In this document: in pieces, positions 1-8,741 of the stretch
How the letters are laid out: every line of letters starts with the position of its first letter
How positions within the stretch are numbered: the first letter of the stretch is position 1
Source of the DNA: Clostridium sp. AM58-1XD
GTDB taxonomy: Bacteria; Bacillota; Clostridia; Lachnospirales; Lachnospiraceae
Direction: 5' to 3'
DNA: 36,723 nucleotides
NCBI RefSeq assembly: GCF_003464085.1
Contig: NZ_QSDR01000037.1
Coordinates: 1-36,723 of the forward strand
Notes under the pieces: model-generated
Database searches by the model: none
What the model saw: only the letters and a program-made list of their open reading frames with translations
Told to the model about the DNA's origin: nothing
Program-made: the position numbers and the translations under genes

Positions 1-20
1 AGACTGCCCTGCTGTTTAAG

Positions 21-70
21 AAACAGATTCCGTTTCCCTGCATCCGCAGGCCAGGGAATCTGTTTTTTTT
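21..70 (+). terminator. Rho-independent terminator of an upstream gene
   Basis: A two-tier hairpin: the outer arm AAACAGATTCC pairs with GGGAATCTGTTT, an inner CCTG/CAGG arm closes the loop, and eight or more T follow. It must end a transcript entering from the left, whose gene lies outside the window. Confidence 0.85.
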
Positions 71-303
71 GTTACATAGACAACCGTGGTTAGAGCCTAT
101 GAACAAACGTCAAAGCGTTAGGAACGTTCTCCGAACCTATGTAACTAAAAAGCCCTCCGGGCAGGGTCGCCCTGCGGCGGTAAGGAATGATGCCGCTAAT
201 GCGATTGCATGCCCCGCTTTATCGGGTACCGCGCTCAGCGCGAGAGTTCCGCAAACGGAACTCTTTGTTCCAAAATCTTAACGAAAAAAACACAACTTAT
301 GCG
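71..303. other. Hairpin-rich non-coding element between two terminators
   Basis: No convincing gene is seen. GTTACATAG (71-79) is the inverted copy of CTATGTAAC (137-145), enclosing smaller hairpins such as AACG/CGTT. After it come GCAGGG/CCCTGC (161-175), CGCG/CGCG (230-242) and a 9-bp arm AGAGTTCCG/CGGAACTCT (243-264). A 70-codon frame (69-281) crosses all of these but lacks a ribosome site, so I treat it as a by-product. The translated text resembles recurring spurious proteins I associate with Lachnospiraceae genomes, which would fit a dispersed repeat. That memory is unverified. Confidence 0.5.
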
Positions 304-340
304 GATTGTCTTTCACATAAAGACAATCTAATATTTTTTC
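304..340 (+). terminator. Rho-independent terminator before the liv promoter
   Basis: GATTGTCTTT and AAAGACAATC form a 10-bp stem around a 5-nt loop and are followed by an A/T tract with six T. It would stop transcription from 71-303 before the liv promoter. Confidence 0.7.
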
Positions 341-350
341 TTAATTATTC

Positions 351-378
351 TTGATTTTTCTCGTTTCCCTGCTATAAT
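351..378 (+). promoter_or_regulatory. Sigma-A promoter of the liv operon
   Basis: TTGATT (351-356) and a perfect TATAAT (373-378) are separated by 16 nt. The expected start is near 385, giving a leader of about 65 nt with a small GGAC/GTCC hairpin before the AAGGAGG ribosome site at 435-441. Confidence 0.8.
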
Positions 379-477
379 GGTAACAACGTGTTTTTATGGT
401 ACGGACTCTTGTCCATTTCACAAAAACATTGAAAAAGGAGGATTAATTATGAAACAAGAAAACTGTTATCAGCTGTA

Positions 478-1620
478 ATGGTATCATGTATGACCGTCGG
501 CATGCTTGCCGGCTGTGGCGGAGGTTCCTCATCCGGCAGCGATTCAAAGACGATTAAAATTGGTGTATTCGAACCGACCACTGGTGAAAACGGCGGCGGC
601 GGTTTCCAGGAGGTACTTGGTATCCGCTATGCCAATAAAATACACCCGACCGTAAAGATCGGCGATACTGAATATAATGTAGAACTTGTAGAGGTAGACA
701 ACAAGTCTGATAAGACTGAGGCAGTCAACGCTGCACAGAAGCTCGTAAGCGACAAGGTATCCGTTGTCCTCGGCAGCTACGGCTCCGGCGTTTCCATCGC
801 TGCCGGCCAGATTTTTGCCGACGCGAAGATACCTGCAATCGGCTGCTCCTGTACAAATCCGCAGGTTACACAGGGAAATGACTACTATTTCCGTACATGT
901 TTCATCGATCCGTTCCAGGGTACTGTAATGGCGAACTACGCAGTACAGAACGGCGCGAAGAAAGCTGCTGTCATCACACAGCTTGGAGACGATTACTCAT
1001 CCGGACTCGGTTCCTTCTTCAAGTCAGCTTTCGTAGAATTAGGCGGAGAAATTGTCAGTGAAGAACAGTTCCAGACAAACCAGACCGATTTCAAAGCGAT
1101 TCTGACGAACGTAAAAGCGGCTGAACCGGATATCATCTTCGCTCCTTCTTCCATTACCACAGCTCCGCTGATCATCAAGCAGGCAAGAGAGCTGGGTCTC
1201 GACGCCACAATCGCTGCCGGTGATACATGGGAGAACTCCACAATCATTGAAAATGCAGGCAGTTCCGCTGAAGGCGTTGTTCTCTCTACCTTCTTCGACG
1301 AATCTGAACCGGCTAACGATGAAGCGGCTGCTTTCATCAAAGGCTTTAAGGAGTACTTAAAAGAAAATAAACAGGAAGAGATCATCCCAGCTGTTTCCGC
1401 TCTTGGATACGACGCATATTTAAGCGCAATCAAGGCGATTGAAGAAGCCGGCTCTACCGATACAACAGCCATCCGCGATGCATTAAAAACAGTCTCTATC
1501 GACGGCGTGACAGGAACCATCACATTTGATGAGAACGGTGATGCGAAAAAAGACATGGCCTTCATCAAGACAATTGAAAACGGCGCATTCAAGTTCCTGA
1601 CCACAACAACAATTCAGTAA
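478..1620 (+). CDS. livJ: Branched-chain amino acid ABC importer, substrate-binding lipoprotein (start codon region frameshifted)
   Basis: Periplasmic-binding-protein type I fold of the LivJ/LivK family: an extracytoplasmic lipoprotein that captures branched-chain (or related) amino acids for LivHMGF. A lipobox LAGC lies just after a hydrophobic stretch, and the mature protein starts with a Gly/Ser linker, as in Gram-positive lipoproteins. The best start is ATG 449, with AAGGAGG 8 nt upstream, but that frame stops at 476-478 after nine codons. Adding one A to the A-run at 452-454 gives a normal signal peptide (K-L-L-S-A-V before the present Met 478). As written, only the shorter Met 478 start is open, with part of the signal peptide missing and no ribosome site. 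A sequencing error or a real signal-peptide mutation would both explain it. Confidence 0.9.
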   Translation: MVSCMTVGMLAGCGGGSSSGSDSKTIKIGVFEPTTGENGGGGFQEVLGIRYANKIHPTVKIGDTEYNVELVEVDNKSDKTEAVNAAQKLVSDKVSVVLGSYGSGVSIAAGQIFADAKIPAIGCSCTNPQVTQGNDYYFRTCFIDPFQGTVMANYAVQNGAKKAAVITQLGDDYSSGLGSFFKSAFVELGGEIVSEEQFQTNQTDFKAILTNVKAAEPDIIFAPSSITTAPLIIKQARELGLDATIAAGDTWENSTIIENAGSSAEGVVLSTFFDESEPANDEAAAFIKGFKEYLKENKQEEIIPAVSALGYDAYLSAIKAIEEAGSTDTTAIRDALKTVSIDGVTGTITFDENGDAKKDMAFIKTIENGAFKFLTTTTIQ

Positions 1621-1652
1621 ACAGCACAATCTTTCCTGGATAAGGAACGAAT

Positions 1653-1684
1653 AGAACGGGTGGGGTTTTTGCTCCACTCGTTCT
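1653..1684 (+). other. Intergenic hairpin between livJ and livH
   Basis: AGAACGGGTGG and CCACTCGTTCT pair through a short T-rich loop with G-U wobbles. There is no T tract behind the stem. Similar hairpins behind binding-protein genes often protect the upstream message, so that the binding protein is made in excess over the permease. That role is inferred. Confidence 0.5.
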
Positions 1685-1711
1685 TAAATTACTTTAGGAG
1701 GTTATAATCCC

Positions 1712-2592
1712 ATGACTCTGACAACCTTTTTTCAGCAGTGTCTGACCGGTATTTCCCTGGGCGGTGCGTATGCCCTCATTGCAATCGGTTATACCTGGTT
1801 TACGGCATTCTCCGCCTGATCAATTTCGCTCACGGCGATATTTTTATGATGGCGGGCTATTTTATGATCTTCGCCATGGCCAGCATGCCATGGTTCCTTG
1901 CGATTCCGGTGGTTCTCATCGTCACCGTTATTCTGGGCGTTTCCATTGAGCGCGTTGCATACCGTCCGCTGAGAAGTGCACCCAGAATGTCGGTCATGAT
2001 TTCTGCGATCGGTGTTTCCTACCTGCTCCAGAATCTGGCAACCTATCTCTTTACCGCTCTTCCAAAGGGCTATCCTGAGATTCCTCTTCTCAAAAGGATC
2101 TATCAGATCGGCGGCCTTTCCGCTTCTCTTGTAACCTTTTTAACACCTGTTCTGACGCTTATTCTCGTATACGGCCTGATTCTGCTGATTAATCATACAA
2201 AAATCGGTATGGCAATGCGTGCCGTATCCAAGGATTACGAGACAGCCTCCCTGATGGGAATCAAAATCAACCGCGTCATCTCCTTTACCTTCGCCGTCGG
2301 TTCTCTGCTGGCAGCAATCGGTTCCATTCTCTATTTTACGGACCGAATGACGGTGTTTCCGTTCTCCGGCTCTCTTCCCGGCCTGAAATGTTTCGTTGCG
2401 GCCGTATTCGGAGGAATCGGCAGTATTCCCGGCGCTGTCATTGGAGGTTTTATCCTCGGCCTCGGCGAGACTGCCCTGGTAGCTCTCGGATATTCCACCT
2501 TCAGCGACGCGTTTACGTTTATCCTGTTAATCGTCATGCTTCTCATCCGTCCGACAGGACTGTTCGGAGAGAAGACGACTGACAAAGTGTGA
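1712..2592 (+). CDS. livH: Branched-chain amino acid ABC importer permease LivH (frameshifted near the N-terminus)
   Basis: Inner-membrane permease of the LivH family, about 293 residues with many hydrophobic segments. The family motif I-N-F-A-H-G-D follows the first membrane segment, and G-G-I-G-S-I-P-G is near the C-terminus. The start at ATG 1712 has AGGAGG (1696-1701). The opening residues and A-Y-A-L-I-A-I-G-Y-T are right for LivH, but the frame slips at 1795/1796. Restoring one A (ACC-ATG-GTT-TAC) yields the family sequence Y-T-M-V-Y-G-I-L-R-L. Without that base, only the part from about 1738 is open, in a frame whose first 20 residues are not LivH-like. It ends 10 nt before the likely livM start, so the two are co-transcribed. 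Confidence 0.88.
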
Positions 2593-2602
2593 GGTGGCAG
2601 CT

Positions 2603-3715
2603 ATGAACATAAAAAATACAAGAACAAGAAATCATGTACTTACAATTGCTGCTCTGCTGTTTTTCTGCGGCCTGCTCGCATTTCTGGAAATAAATTCCGC
2701 CGCATACAGCTATCAGATATCCATTCTGGAAAGAAGCGCCATCTATGCTGTTGTAGCTGTTTCCATGAATCTTCTTACCGGCTTTACCGGATTGTTTTCA
2801 CTCGGCCAGGCAGGCTTTATGGCCCTTGGCGCTTATACGGTAGCCATACTTACTATCCCAGTGGAAAACAGGCCCAGTGTTTACTATGTTGACGGAATCT
2901 CTCCCGCCATCGCCAATCTCCACACTCCATTCTGGGTTGCCCTCATTCTGGCCGGAGTAGTTGCCGCGCTGGTGGCAGCTTTGATCGGAATCCCGGTACT
3001 GCGTTTAAAAAGCGATTATCTGGCAATCGCAACTTTAGGTTTTTCCGAAATAATCCGCGCCTTCATATCGGCGCCTCAGTTTAACAAGATTACAAACGGC
3101 TCTTACGGCTTGAAAAATATACCGGCCTTCCCAAACCTGTTTGTTGCATTTGGATTCTGCGCCCTCTGTATCGGTTTAATGGTACTGCTGATCCGTTCCT
3201 CCTATGGGCGCGCCTTCAAAGCCATTCGTGAGGATGAGATTGCAGCTCAGGCCATGGGACTGAACCTGTTTCATTATAAGGAACTGTCATTTGTTATTTC
3301 CTCCTTCTTTACAGGAGTAGGCGGCGGCCTCCTGGCTATTTTCATGCGTTCCATCGATTCCAAGACGTTTTCCATTACTCTGACTTACGATATTCTATTA
3401 ATCGTAGTTCTGGGCGGAATCGGAAGCGTAACAGGAAGCGTCATCGGCGCCTTTCTCGTTACGGCAGGCCGTGAATGGCTTCGCTTCTTTGACAATCCGC
3501 TTACGATCGGCGGAATTCAGATCCCTCTGTTCCGCTCCGGCTTCCGTATGGTTGTCTTCTCTATCCTTCTGATGGCCGTAGTGCTCTTCTACCGCCGCGG
3601 AATTATGGGAAGCAACGAATTCTCCTGGGACGGTCTCGGGCGGCTTATACGAAACATTCCGCGCAAGCTGCGTGGAAAGAAGACAAAGGGACAGGCGGAA
3701 GGAGGAAAACAGTAA
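2603..3715 (+). CDS. livM: Branched-chain amino acid ABC importer permease LivM
   Basis: Second membrane subunit of the liv importer, about 370 residues. LivM-type signatures are visible: N-L-L-T-G-F-T-G-L-F-S-L-G-Q-A-G-F near the N-terminus, L-R-L-K-S-D-Y-L-A-I-A-T-L-G-F-S-E-I in the middle, and G-G-I-G-S-V-T-G late in the protein. The coupling motif Y-G-R-A-F-K-A-I-R-E-D-E-I-A-A that contacts the ATPases is intact. I chose ATG 2603 because GAGGTG sits 6 nt upstream; GTG 2594 in the same frame is an alternative. The stop overlaps the livG start (TAATG), so translation is coupled. The C-terminus is rich in Lys and Arg. Confidence 0.95.
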   Translation: MNIKNTRTRNHVLTIAALLFFCGLLAFLEINSAAYSYQISILERSAIYAVVAVSMNLLTGFTGLFSLGQAGFMALGAYTVAILTIPVENRPSVYYVDGISPAIANLHTPFWVALILAGVVAALVAALIGIPVLRLKSDYLAIATLGFSEIIRAFISAPQFNKITNGSYGLKNIPAFPNLFVAFGFCALCIGLMVLLIRSSYGRAFKAIREDEIAAQAMGLNLFHYKELSFVISSFFTGVGGGLLAIFMRSIDSKTFSITLTYDILLIVVLGGIGSVTGSVIGAFLVTAGREWLRFFDNPLTIGGIQIPLFRSGFRMVVFSILLMAVVLFYRRGIMGSNEFSWDGLGRLIRNIPRKLRGKKTKGQAEGGKQ

Positions 3716-4563
3716 TGTCTGAAAATATCCTGCATTTGGAAAATGTAACGATGCAGTTCGGCGGCGTTGTTGCTGTCAACGATCTCACCCTGGATGTGAA
3801 TCAGGGAGAAATCGTAGCCCTGATCGGTCCGAACGGCGCAGGCAAGACGACTGCCTTTAACTGTGTAACCGGCATTTATGAACCGACCTACGGAAAAGTG
3901 AACTTCCGTGGGGAGGCAATTCTGGCCGGAACGCCTCATGGAAAAATGAAAAAGCTTTACGCCGGAGAGGCTCATGTCAAGTCCATTCATGAAATACACA
4001 ACACGCCTGACAGAATTACGAAAATGGGAATTGCCCGTACATTCCAGAATATACGCCTTTTCGGCGCTTTAACTGTATTTGATAACGTTTTGATCGCTAA
4101 GCACATGAGAGCCCGCCAGAATGTCTTTTCGGCCATTCTGCGGCTGAATTATAAAGAAGAACGCCGGATGCGGGAAGAAACCATGAAGCTTCTGCGCATG
4201 CAGGGTCTTGCTCATCTGAAGGATGAACTGGCTTCTTCTCTCCCTTACGGGCTTCAGCGCCGGCTGGAGATCGCCCGGGCCCTGGCAACCGAACCCTCCC
4301 TGCTCCTTCTGGATGAGCCGGCAGCAGGAATGAATCCCCAGGAAACTCAGGATCTGACTGATTTCATCAAGCAGATCAAGGAAGACTATAACCTTTCTAT
4401 TTTTATGATTGAACACCACATGGATCTTGTCATGCAGATTTCCGACAGGATCTACGTTCTGGATTTCGGCAAGCTGATTGCCCATGGAACACCTGATGAA
4501 ATACAGAATAATGAACGTGTAATTGATGCATATCTGGGGGTGAGCGACGATGCTGAAGATTGA
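3715..4563 (+). CDS. livG: Branched-chain amino acid ABC importer ATPase LivG
   Basis: Cytoplasmic ATPase that powers the importer with LivF. Walker A G-P-N-G-A-G-K-T is at residues 39-46, the signature loop L-P-Y-G-L-Q-R-R at 176-183, Walker B L-L-L-L-D-E-P at 196-202 and the switch His at 234. The protein is 282 residues, longer than the usual 250-255 of LivG. The excess is an insertion of about 30 residues (roughly 68-100) between F-R-G-E and I-T-K-M-G-I-A-R-T-F-Q-N, containing several His and Lys residues. AGGAGG precedes the ATG, which overlaps the livM stop. The livF start lies inside its 3' end. Confidence 0.95.
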   Translation: MSENILHLENVTMQFGGVVAVNDLTLDVNQGEIVALIGPNGAGKTTAFNCVTGIYEPTYGKVNFRGEAILAGTPHGKMKKLYAGEAHVKSIHEIHNTPDRITKMGIARTFQNIRLFGALTVFDNVLIAKHMRARQNVFSAILRLNYKEERRMREETMKLLRMQGLAHLKDELASSLPYGLQRRLEIARALATEPSLLLLDEPAAGMNPQETQDLTDFIKQIKEDYNLSIFMIEHHMDLVMQISDRIYVLDFGKLIAHGTPDEIQNNERVIDAYLGVSDDAED

Positions 4564-5254
4564 TAATATAAAAGTAAATTACGGTGGAATCGAAGCCGTA
4601 AAGGGAATTTCCTTCGAAGTACCGGTGGGCAGCATAGTCACTCTGATCGGCGCCAACGGTGCGGGAAAGAGCACGACGCTGCGTTCCATCATGGGACTCG
4701 TAAGGCCATCCTCCGGTTCGATTATATTTAACGATGAAGACATTACGAAGAAAGAAACGCCCTATATCGTTTCCAAGGGCATTGCCCTCGTTCCTGAGGG
4801 ACGCCGCGTATTCGCCGATCTCACCGTTTTGGAAAACATCAAAATCGGAGCTTATTTGAGAAATGATTCGCTAGAAGATGATATCAACTGGGTGTATTCC
4901 CTGTTTCCTCGTCTGAAGGAAAGAAGCTGGCAGCTTTCCGGCACACTTTCCGGCGGCGAACAGCAGATGCTGGCCGTTGCGAGAGCTCTGATGGGCCGCC
5001 CCAAAGTACTGATGATGGATGAGCCTTCTCTTGGCCTGGCTCCTCTCATCGTAAAGGATATTTTCTCCATTATCCGTGAAATCAACAAAGCGGGCGTAAC
5101 TGTGCTCCTGATCGAACAGAACGCCAATATGGCGCTTCATGTAGCCGATATGGGCTATGTACTGGAAACAGGAAATATAACCCTCTCCGGCACCGGAAAA
5201 GAGCTGCTGGCAGACGAATCCGTGAAGGCAGCTTATCTCGGTAAGAAGAAGTAA
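4550..5254 (+). CDS. livF: Branched-chain amino acid ABC importer ATPase LivF
   Basis: Second ATPase of the liv importer, 234 residues, the normal family length. Walker A G-A-N-G-A-G-K-S is at 34-41, the signature L-S-G-G-E-Q-Q-M at 133-140 and Walker B L-M-M-D-E-P-S at 154-160. V-P-E-G-R-R-V-F-A-D-L-T-V-L-E-N is typical of LivF. The ATG overlaps the last 14 nt of livG, and its ribosome site GGGGGTGAG lies inside livG, so the two ATPases are translationally coupled. It is the last gene of the operon. Confidence 0.95.
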   Translation: MLKIDNIKVNYGGIEAVKGISFEVPVGSIVTLIGANGAGKSTTLRSIMGLVRPSSGSIIFNDEDITKKETPYIVSKGIALVPEGRRVFADLTVLENIKIGAYLRNDSLEDDINWVYSLFPRLKERSWQLSGTLSGGEQQMLAVARALMGRPKVLMMDEPSLGLAPLIVKDIFSIIREINKAGVTVLLIEQNANMALHVADMGYVLETGNITLSGTGKELLADESVKAAYLGKKK

Positions 5255-5282
5255 AAAGATAGCGCAAAAAGGGCGCAAAAAG

Positions 5283-5334
5283 AAATCCCTGGTTACTCCG
5301 ATGCGGTGGCAAGTCGTAACCAGGGATTTTTTTT
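5283..5334 (+). terminator. Terminator at the end of the liv operon
   Basis: AAATCCCTGGTTAC pairs perfectly with GTAACCAGGGATTT and is followed by a run of T. The complementary strand also shows a T-rich tail, so it may end the converging tag transcript too. The 120 nt from 5,335 to 5,455 contain nothing I can recognise. Confidence 0.92.
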
Positions 5335-5455
5335 GCTTGGGTGGAGGCGAAGGCTGGGTGGTCGTTATTATGAGGATGTCTGCTGTGTGGTGGTGGATAT
5401 ATGCCCACACAGTAGAGGTACAAAAGAGGGGCATCCGAAATGCGGCCAGCTGAAT

Positions 5456-6027
5456 CTATGCCTTCATTTCATCCCACACAAAGCAGTCTTTTATGTGGTC
5501 ATTTACCATTCCGGTTGCTTGCATGAACGCATAAATAATAGTCGAACCGACAAACTTAAATCCCATCTTCTTTAAATCCCTGCTGATCTGGTCGGAAATC
5601 GGGGTGGTTGCAGGAATATCCTCCATTTTTTCCCAGCGTCCTATAATCGGTTTATGATTCACATAACTCCATATAAAGGTATCAAGCTTCCGTATTTTTG
5701 CTGTACCTTTAAGAATGCCTTGGCGTTGATTACGGCAGCGTTAATTTTCAGACGGTTTCTGATAATTCCCTCGTCTGTCATCAGTTCCTGAATCTTACCG
5801 TCTGTGTAAAGTGCCACCTTCTTAGGGTCAAATCCGTCAAAAGCTGCCCGAAATGCGTCTCGCTTTTTCAGTACGGTTATCCAAGAAAGTCCTGCCTGCA
5901 TCCCTTCTAAGATCAGCATCTCAAACAGCCTGTTATCATCATGTACCGGCCGTCCCCACTCATTGTCATGATAATCAATATATATGGGAAGGTCTCCCGC
6001 CCAAGAGCATCTGATTTTTTCTTTCAT
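5456..6027 (-). pseudogene. tag: DNA-3-methyladenine glycosylase I, split by one frameshift
   Basis: Base-excision repair glycosylase that removes 3-methyladenine. The N-terminal part has the Tag hallmarks: C-S-W-A-G near the start (zinc Cys), Y-H-D-N-E-W-G-R-P, and L-E-G-M-Q-A-G-L-S-W-I-T-V-L-K-K-R. The C-terminal part has G-F-K-F-V-G-S-T-I-I-Y-A-F-M-Q-A-T-G-M-V-N-D-H with the conserved zinc-site His. The frame breaks near 5684: restoring one T (minus strand AGC-TTT-GAT) joins the halves through D-T-F-I-W-S-Y-V-N-H-K, the expected Tag sequence. The whole protein would be about 189 residues, the usual length. Because only one base is wrong, a sequencing error is a fair alternative to a true pseudogene. 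The start overlaps the possible end of the merR gene. Confidence 0.88.
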
Positions 6028-6075
6028 AATGATTCCTCTTTTCTTATTTTCATCGGTATCTGAATCTCCGTAAGA

Positions 6076-6366
6076 TCATTCTTCTGCCCGAATCGATTTT
6101 TCAACATCATGATACTTTTGACGGAGCTGTTGAATGAGAAACTCGTCATCGTTTCTGTTAAGAATTTCCACAATCTCGGAAACCTGAAAACCACTGTCAC
6201 GAAGATATATAATCCGATTTAATATGGGAATCTGATCAGAAGAATACATTCGGTAGCCTGTCCAGGGATCAATCTTCGCAGGCTTCAAAAGCCCCGTTTC
6301 GTCATAATATCGAAGCATACGGATTGTCACCTGTGTTAACTTTGAAAATTCGCCTATTTTAAACAT
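6076..6366 (-). CDS. Short MerR-family transcriptional regulator
   Basis: The first 70 residues form a MerR winged helix-turn-helix (I-G-E-F-S-K-L-T-Q-V-T-I-R-M-L-R-Y-Y-D-E-T-G-L-L-K-P, then the G-Y-R-M-Y wing), followed by the start of the dimer helix. At 96 residues it lacks the effector domain of BltR/BmrR-like relatives (about 270). The frame ends at a TGA at 6076. In another frame the sequence stays open for about 20 more codons and stops at the tag start in an ATGA overlap. A one-base slip near 6080 is therefore possible, giving about 113 residues. Likely co-transcribed with tag. The inducer is unknown. Confidence 0.75.
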   Translation of the reverse strand: MFKIGEFSKLTQVTIRMLRYYDETGLLKPAKIDPWTGYRMYSSDQIPILNRIIYLRDSGFQVSEIVEILNRNDDEFLIQQLRQKYHDVEKSIRAEE

Positions 6367-6463
6367 TCACCCGCTCCTTTCACCGCTTCATAAAACCTGC
6401 CGGTATCGGCCTGGCCTCATAGTCAACCCGCCGCCAATAGCTCCACTCACGGTGAGTACGGAA

Positions 6464-7352
6464 CTATTTTTTTCTATACTCCGTAGGAGTGCAGCCTTTT
6501 AGTTCCCGAAAGGCCTTTGCAAAATAGCTCATCTCCTGAAAGCCGCATTGGACCGCTATATCAGCAATTTTCTGGTCAGTCTGATTCAGCAGCCTGGCGG
6601 CCTCCTGAATCCGGAACTGCCTGACATACCGGATCGGCGTCGTTCCGATTATACTGCGGAAGCACCGCAGGCATTCGCTTTCACTAATCGCTGCACTTGC
6701 CGCAATCTGAGCTGTGCTCATTTCTTCTGAATAATGTTTCTGGATATAATGCAGCATGGTTTTCATCCGTTCTCCGTCACGCAGAATCTTTCTGGATGGC
6801 CGGCTTTCTGTTAATGGACAGCGGCTGTATATCAGAAACATCAGTTTTGACAGGGACGCTCGCACGGAAAATTCATATCCCGGCGTTTCTTCCACACTGC
6901 TCTGCCATGCCGCTTCAATCGCCGCAACCGCCTCATTTCCCCATGGAACCCTTTGATCAAAACGCACCATTCTCATGGCCGGATGATCCATTACGGGCTG
7001 CAGGTACTTCTGCCAGAAAATGCTGTCAATTCCGCCTCCCACAAGTCTCGGATGGAATACCACGGAATGAAACCTGCAGCCTGAATTCTCCGCTTCCCAT
7101 GCTCCATGGAGCACACCAGCATTAATAAAAAAAGCCGTTTCCCTCTGTAACCACATATTTTTCTGTGCCGGCCGCCACGATTGCCCGCCCTTCTGTGACG
7201 ACTACGGCTTCCAGCTCTTCATGCCAGTGCCAGGGAACTTCCTCAAGCGCCAGATTGTCATAATAACAGGCGGCCGGAAATAGTGCCGTTCCATGGTCCA
7301 GAAGTTCCTTCCCCTGTTCATCTATTATAGTCTCGCACACTGCAAGTGCCAT
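6464..7352 (-). pseudogene. AraC-family regulator with cupin sensor domain, split by one frameshift
   Basis: The N-terminal half is an AraC-binding cupin (V-P-W-H-W-H-E-E-L-E, a metal- or sugar-binding His cluster). The C-terminal 100 residues hold the two helix-turn-helix motifs of the AraC/XylS family (S-T-A-Q-I-A-A-S-A-A-I-S-E-S and K-I-A-D-I-A-V-Q-C-G-F-Q-E-M-S-Y-F-A-K-A-F). The minus strand has seven T at about 7,130; with six T the frame runs G-N-G-F-F-I-N-A-G-V-L-H-G and the two parts join into about 296 residues, the family norm. This looks like a homopolymer error or a phase-variable tract. It is divergent from the MFS gene, its probable target. Confidence 0.87.
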
Positions 7353-7427
7353 TCTCTCCCCTCCTTTTTGACGGTTTTCTCATATAAAACCGGCGGAATT
7401 ATTCTATATATTCATAACTTCTGCTGA

Positions 7428-7433
7428 TATAAT
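7428..7433 (+). promoter_or_regulatory. -10 box of the MFS gene
   Basis: TATAAT lies 29 nt before the MFS start codon, with no good -35 hexamer at 17 nt. This is typical of promoters that need an activator, here plausibly the divergent AraC regulator. Confidence 0.5.
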
Positions 7434-7461
7434 CATATCAGAATTCAAGGAGGCAATCAAC

Positions 7462-8700
7462 ATGGTACATTTACTTTTAGCAGTTATCTATTTATCCTTT
7501 ATCAGCCTCGGCCTGCCCGACTCTCTGCTGGGCGCCGCCTGGCCGTCGATGTACGGAGAATTTAACGTATCCGTCTCATGGGCCGGAGCCGTCTCTATGA
7601 TTATCGCTCTGGGCACTGTTGTTTCCAGTCTTCAAAGTGACCGGCTGACACGGATGATCGGCACCGAAAAAGTCACCGTTGTCAGCGTTGCAGTCACTGC
7701 TGCCGCGCTGTTTGGTTTTTCTGTCAGCCATTCCTTCTGGCTGCTGTGCCTGTGGGCAGTTCCATACGGGCTTGGGGCAGGAAGCGTGGACGCTTCCCTC
7801 AATAACTATGTCGCACTCCATTATAAAAGCCGCCATATGAGCTGGCTTCACTGCATGTGGGGTGTGGGGGCTTCTGTCGGACCCTACATTATGGGCCGGG
7901 CGCTCACAGGAGGCTATGGCTGGAATATGGGCTACCGCTATATTTCCATCCTGCAGATCATCCTGACTGCTGTTCTGCTTCTGAGTCTTCCTCTCTGGAA
8001 AAAACAGCCGGATCAGATTCAGAAAAAAGCTGCAGCCAGTTCGTCTGAAAAGCTCCTGACGCTCCGTCAGATCATCGAAATTCCAGGCGCCAGGGAGGTC
8101 ATGGCCGTATTTTTCTGTTATTGTGCTGTGGAGCAGACAGCCGGCCTCTGGGCCAGCAGTTACCTGGTTCTGCACGGAAAAATGACAGCTGAGGCGGCTG
8201 CCGGTTCTGCCAGTCTGCTCTTTATCGGTATTACAGCCGGCCGGGCGCTCAGCGGATTTCTGACGCTGCACCTGAATGATATACAGATGGTCCGTCTTGG
8301 GCAGTGCCTCATCGCTGCCGGAATCGCTGCACTGGTGATGCCTTTTGGAACTGCCTCGTCACTCACAGGCCTGATTCTGATCGGCCTCGGGTGCGCCCCG
8401 GTTTATCCCTGTCTCATCCATTCCACCCCGGAACACTTTGGAGCCGGCAGATCACAGGCGATCATCGGCGTACAGATGGCCAGCGCTTATGTGGGAACAT
8501 GCTTAATGCCGCCCCTTTTTGGGATTATTGCCAATCGCATCGACGTCTCTCTGCTTCCTCTTTATCTGTCAGCTGCTCTTATTCTTATGATTGTCATGCA
8601 TGAAAGGCTGTTGAAAAAAACGCCTTATGCAGCAGGGGTTGCGGCGGCGGCCGGTTCAATCTTTTCAAAAGAACTTACCGTTGACTCTGACACGGTGTGA
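7462..8700 (+). CDS. Major facilitator superfamily transporter, fucose-permease-like
   Basis: A 412-residue protein with about 12 hydrophobic segments. The N-terminus (I-S-L-G-L-P-D-S-L-L-G-A-A-W-P) and the G-L-G-A-G-S-V-D-A-S-L-N-N-Y-V segment match the FucP/YfkF-like MFS branch. Substrate unknown; sugars or drugs are both possible. AAGGAGG precedes the ATG. The divergent AraC-cupin gene suggests induction by a small ligand. The last 20 nt of the gene contain the -35 box of the next promoter. Confidence 0.85.
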   Translation: MVHLLLAVIYLSFISLGLPDSLLGAAWPSMYGEFNVSVSWAGAVSMIIALGTVVSSLQSDRLTRMIGTEKVTVVSVAVTAAALFGFSVSHSFWLLCLWAVPYGLGAGSVDASLNNYVALHYKSRHMSWLHCMWGVGASVGPYIMGRALTGGYGWNMGYRYISILQIILTAVLLLSLPLWKKQPDQIQKKAAASSSEKLLTLRQIIEIPGAREVMAVFFCYCAVEQTAGLWASSYLVLHGKMTAEAAAGSASLLFIGITAGRALSGFLTLHLNDIQMVRLGQCLIAAGIAALVMPFGTASSLTGLILIGLGCAPVYPCLIHSTPEHFGAGRSQAIIGVQMASAYVGTCLMPPLFGIIANRIDVSLLPLYLSAALILMIVMHERLLKKTPYAAGVAAAAGSIFSKELTVDSDTV

Positions 8701-8709
8701 GGGTATAAA
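8681..8709 (+). promoter_or_regulatory. Promoter of trmO inside the 3' end of the MFS gene
   Basis: TTGACT (8681-8686), 17 nt, then TATAAA (8704-8709). This near-consensus sigma-A promoter gives trmO its own transcript, with a leader of about 25-30 nt containing AAGGAGG. Confidence 0.65.
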
Positions 8710-8741
8710 GTAGATTTACACCAAATCAAGGAGGTAAATTT

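Noticed and set aside
69..281. 70-residue open frame before the liv operon
   Set aside because: No ribosome site, crosses several strong hairpins, composition unlike neighbouring proteins; treated as a non-coding element.
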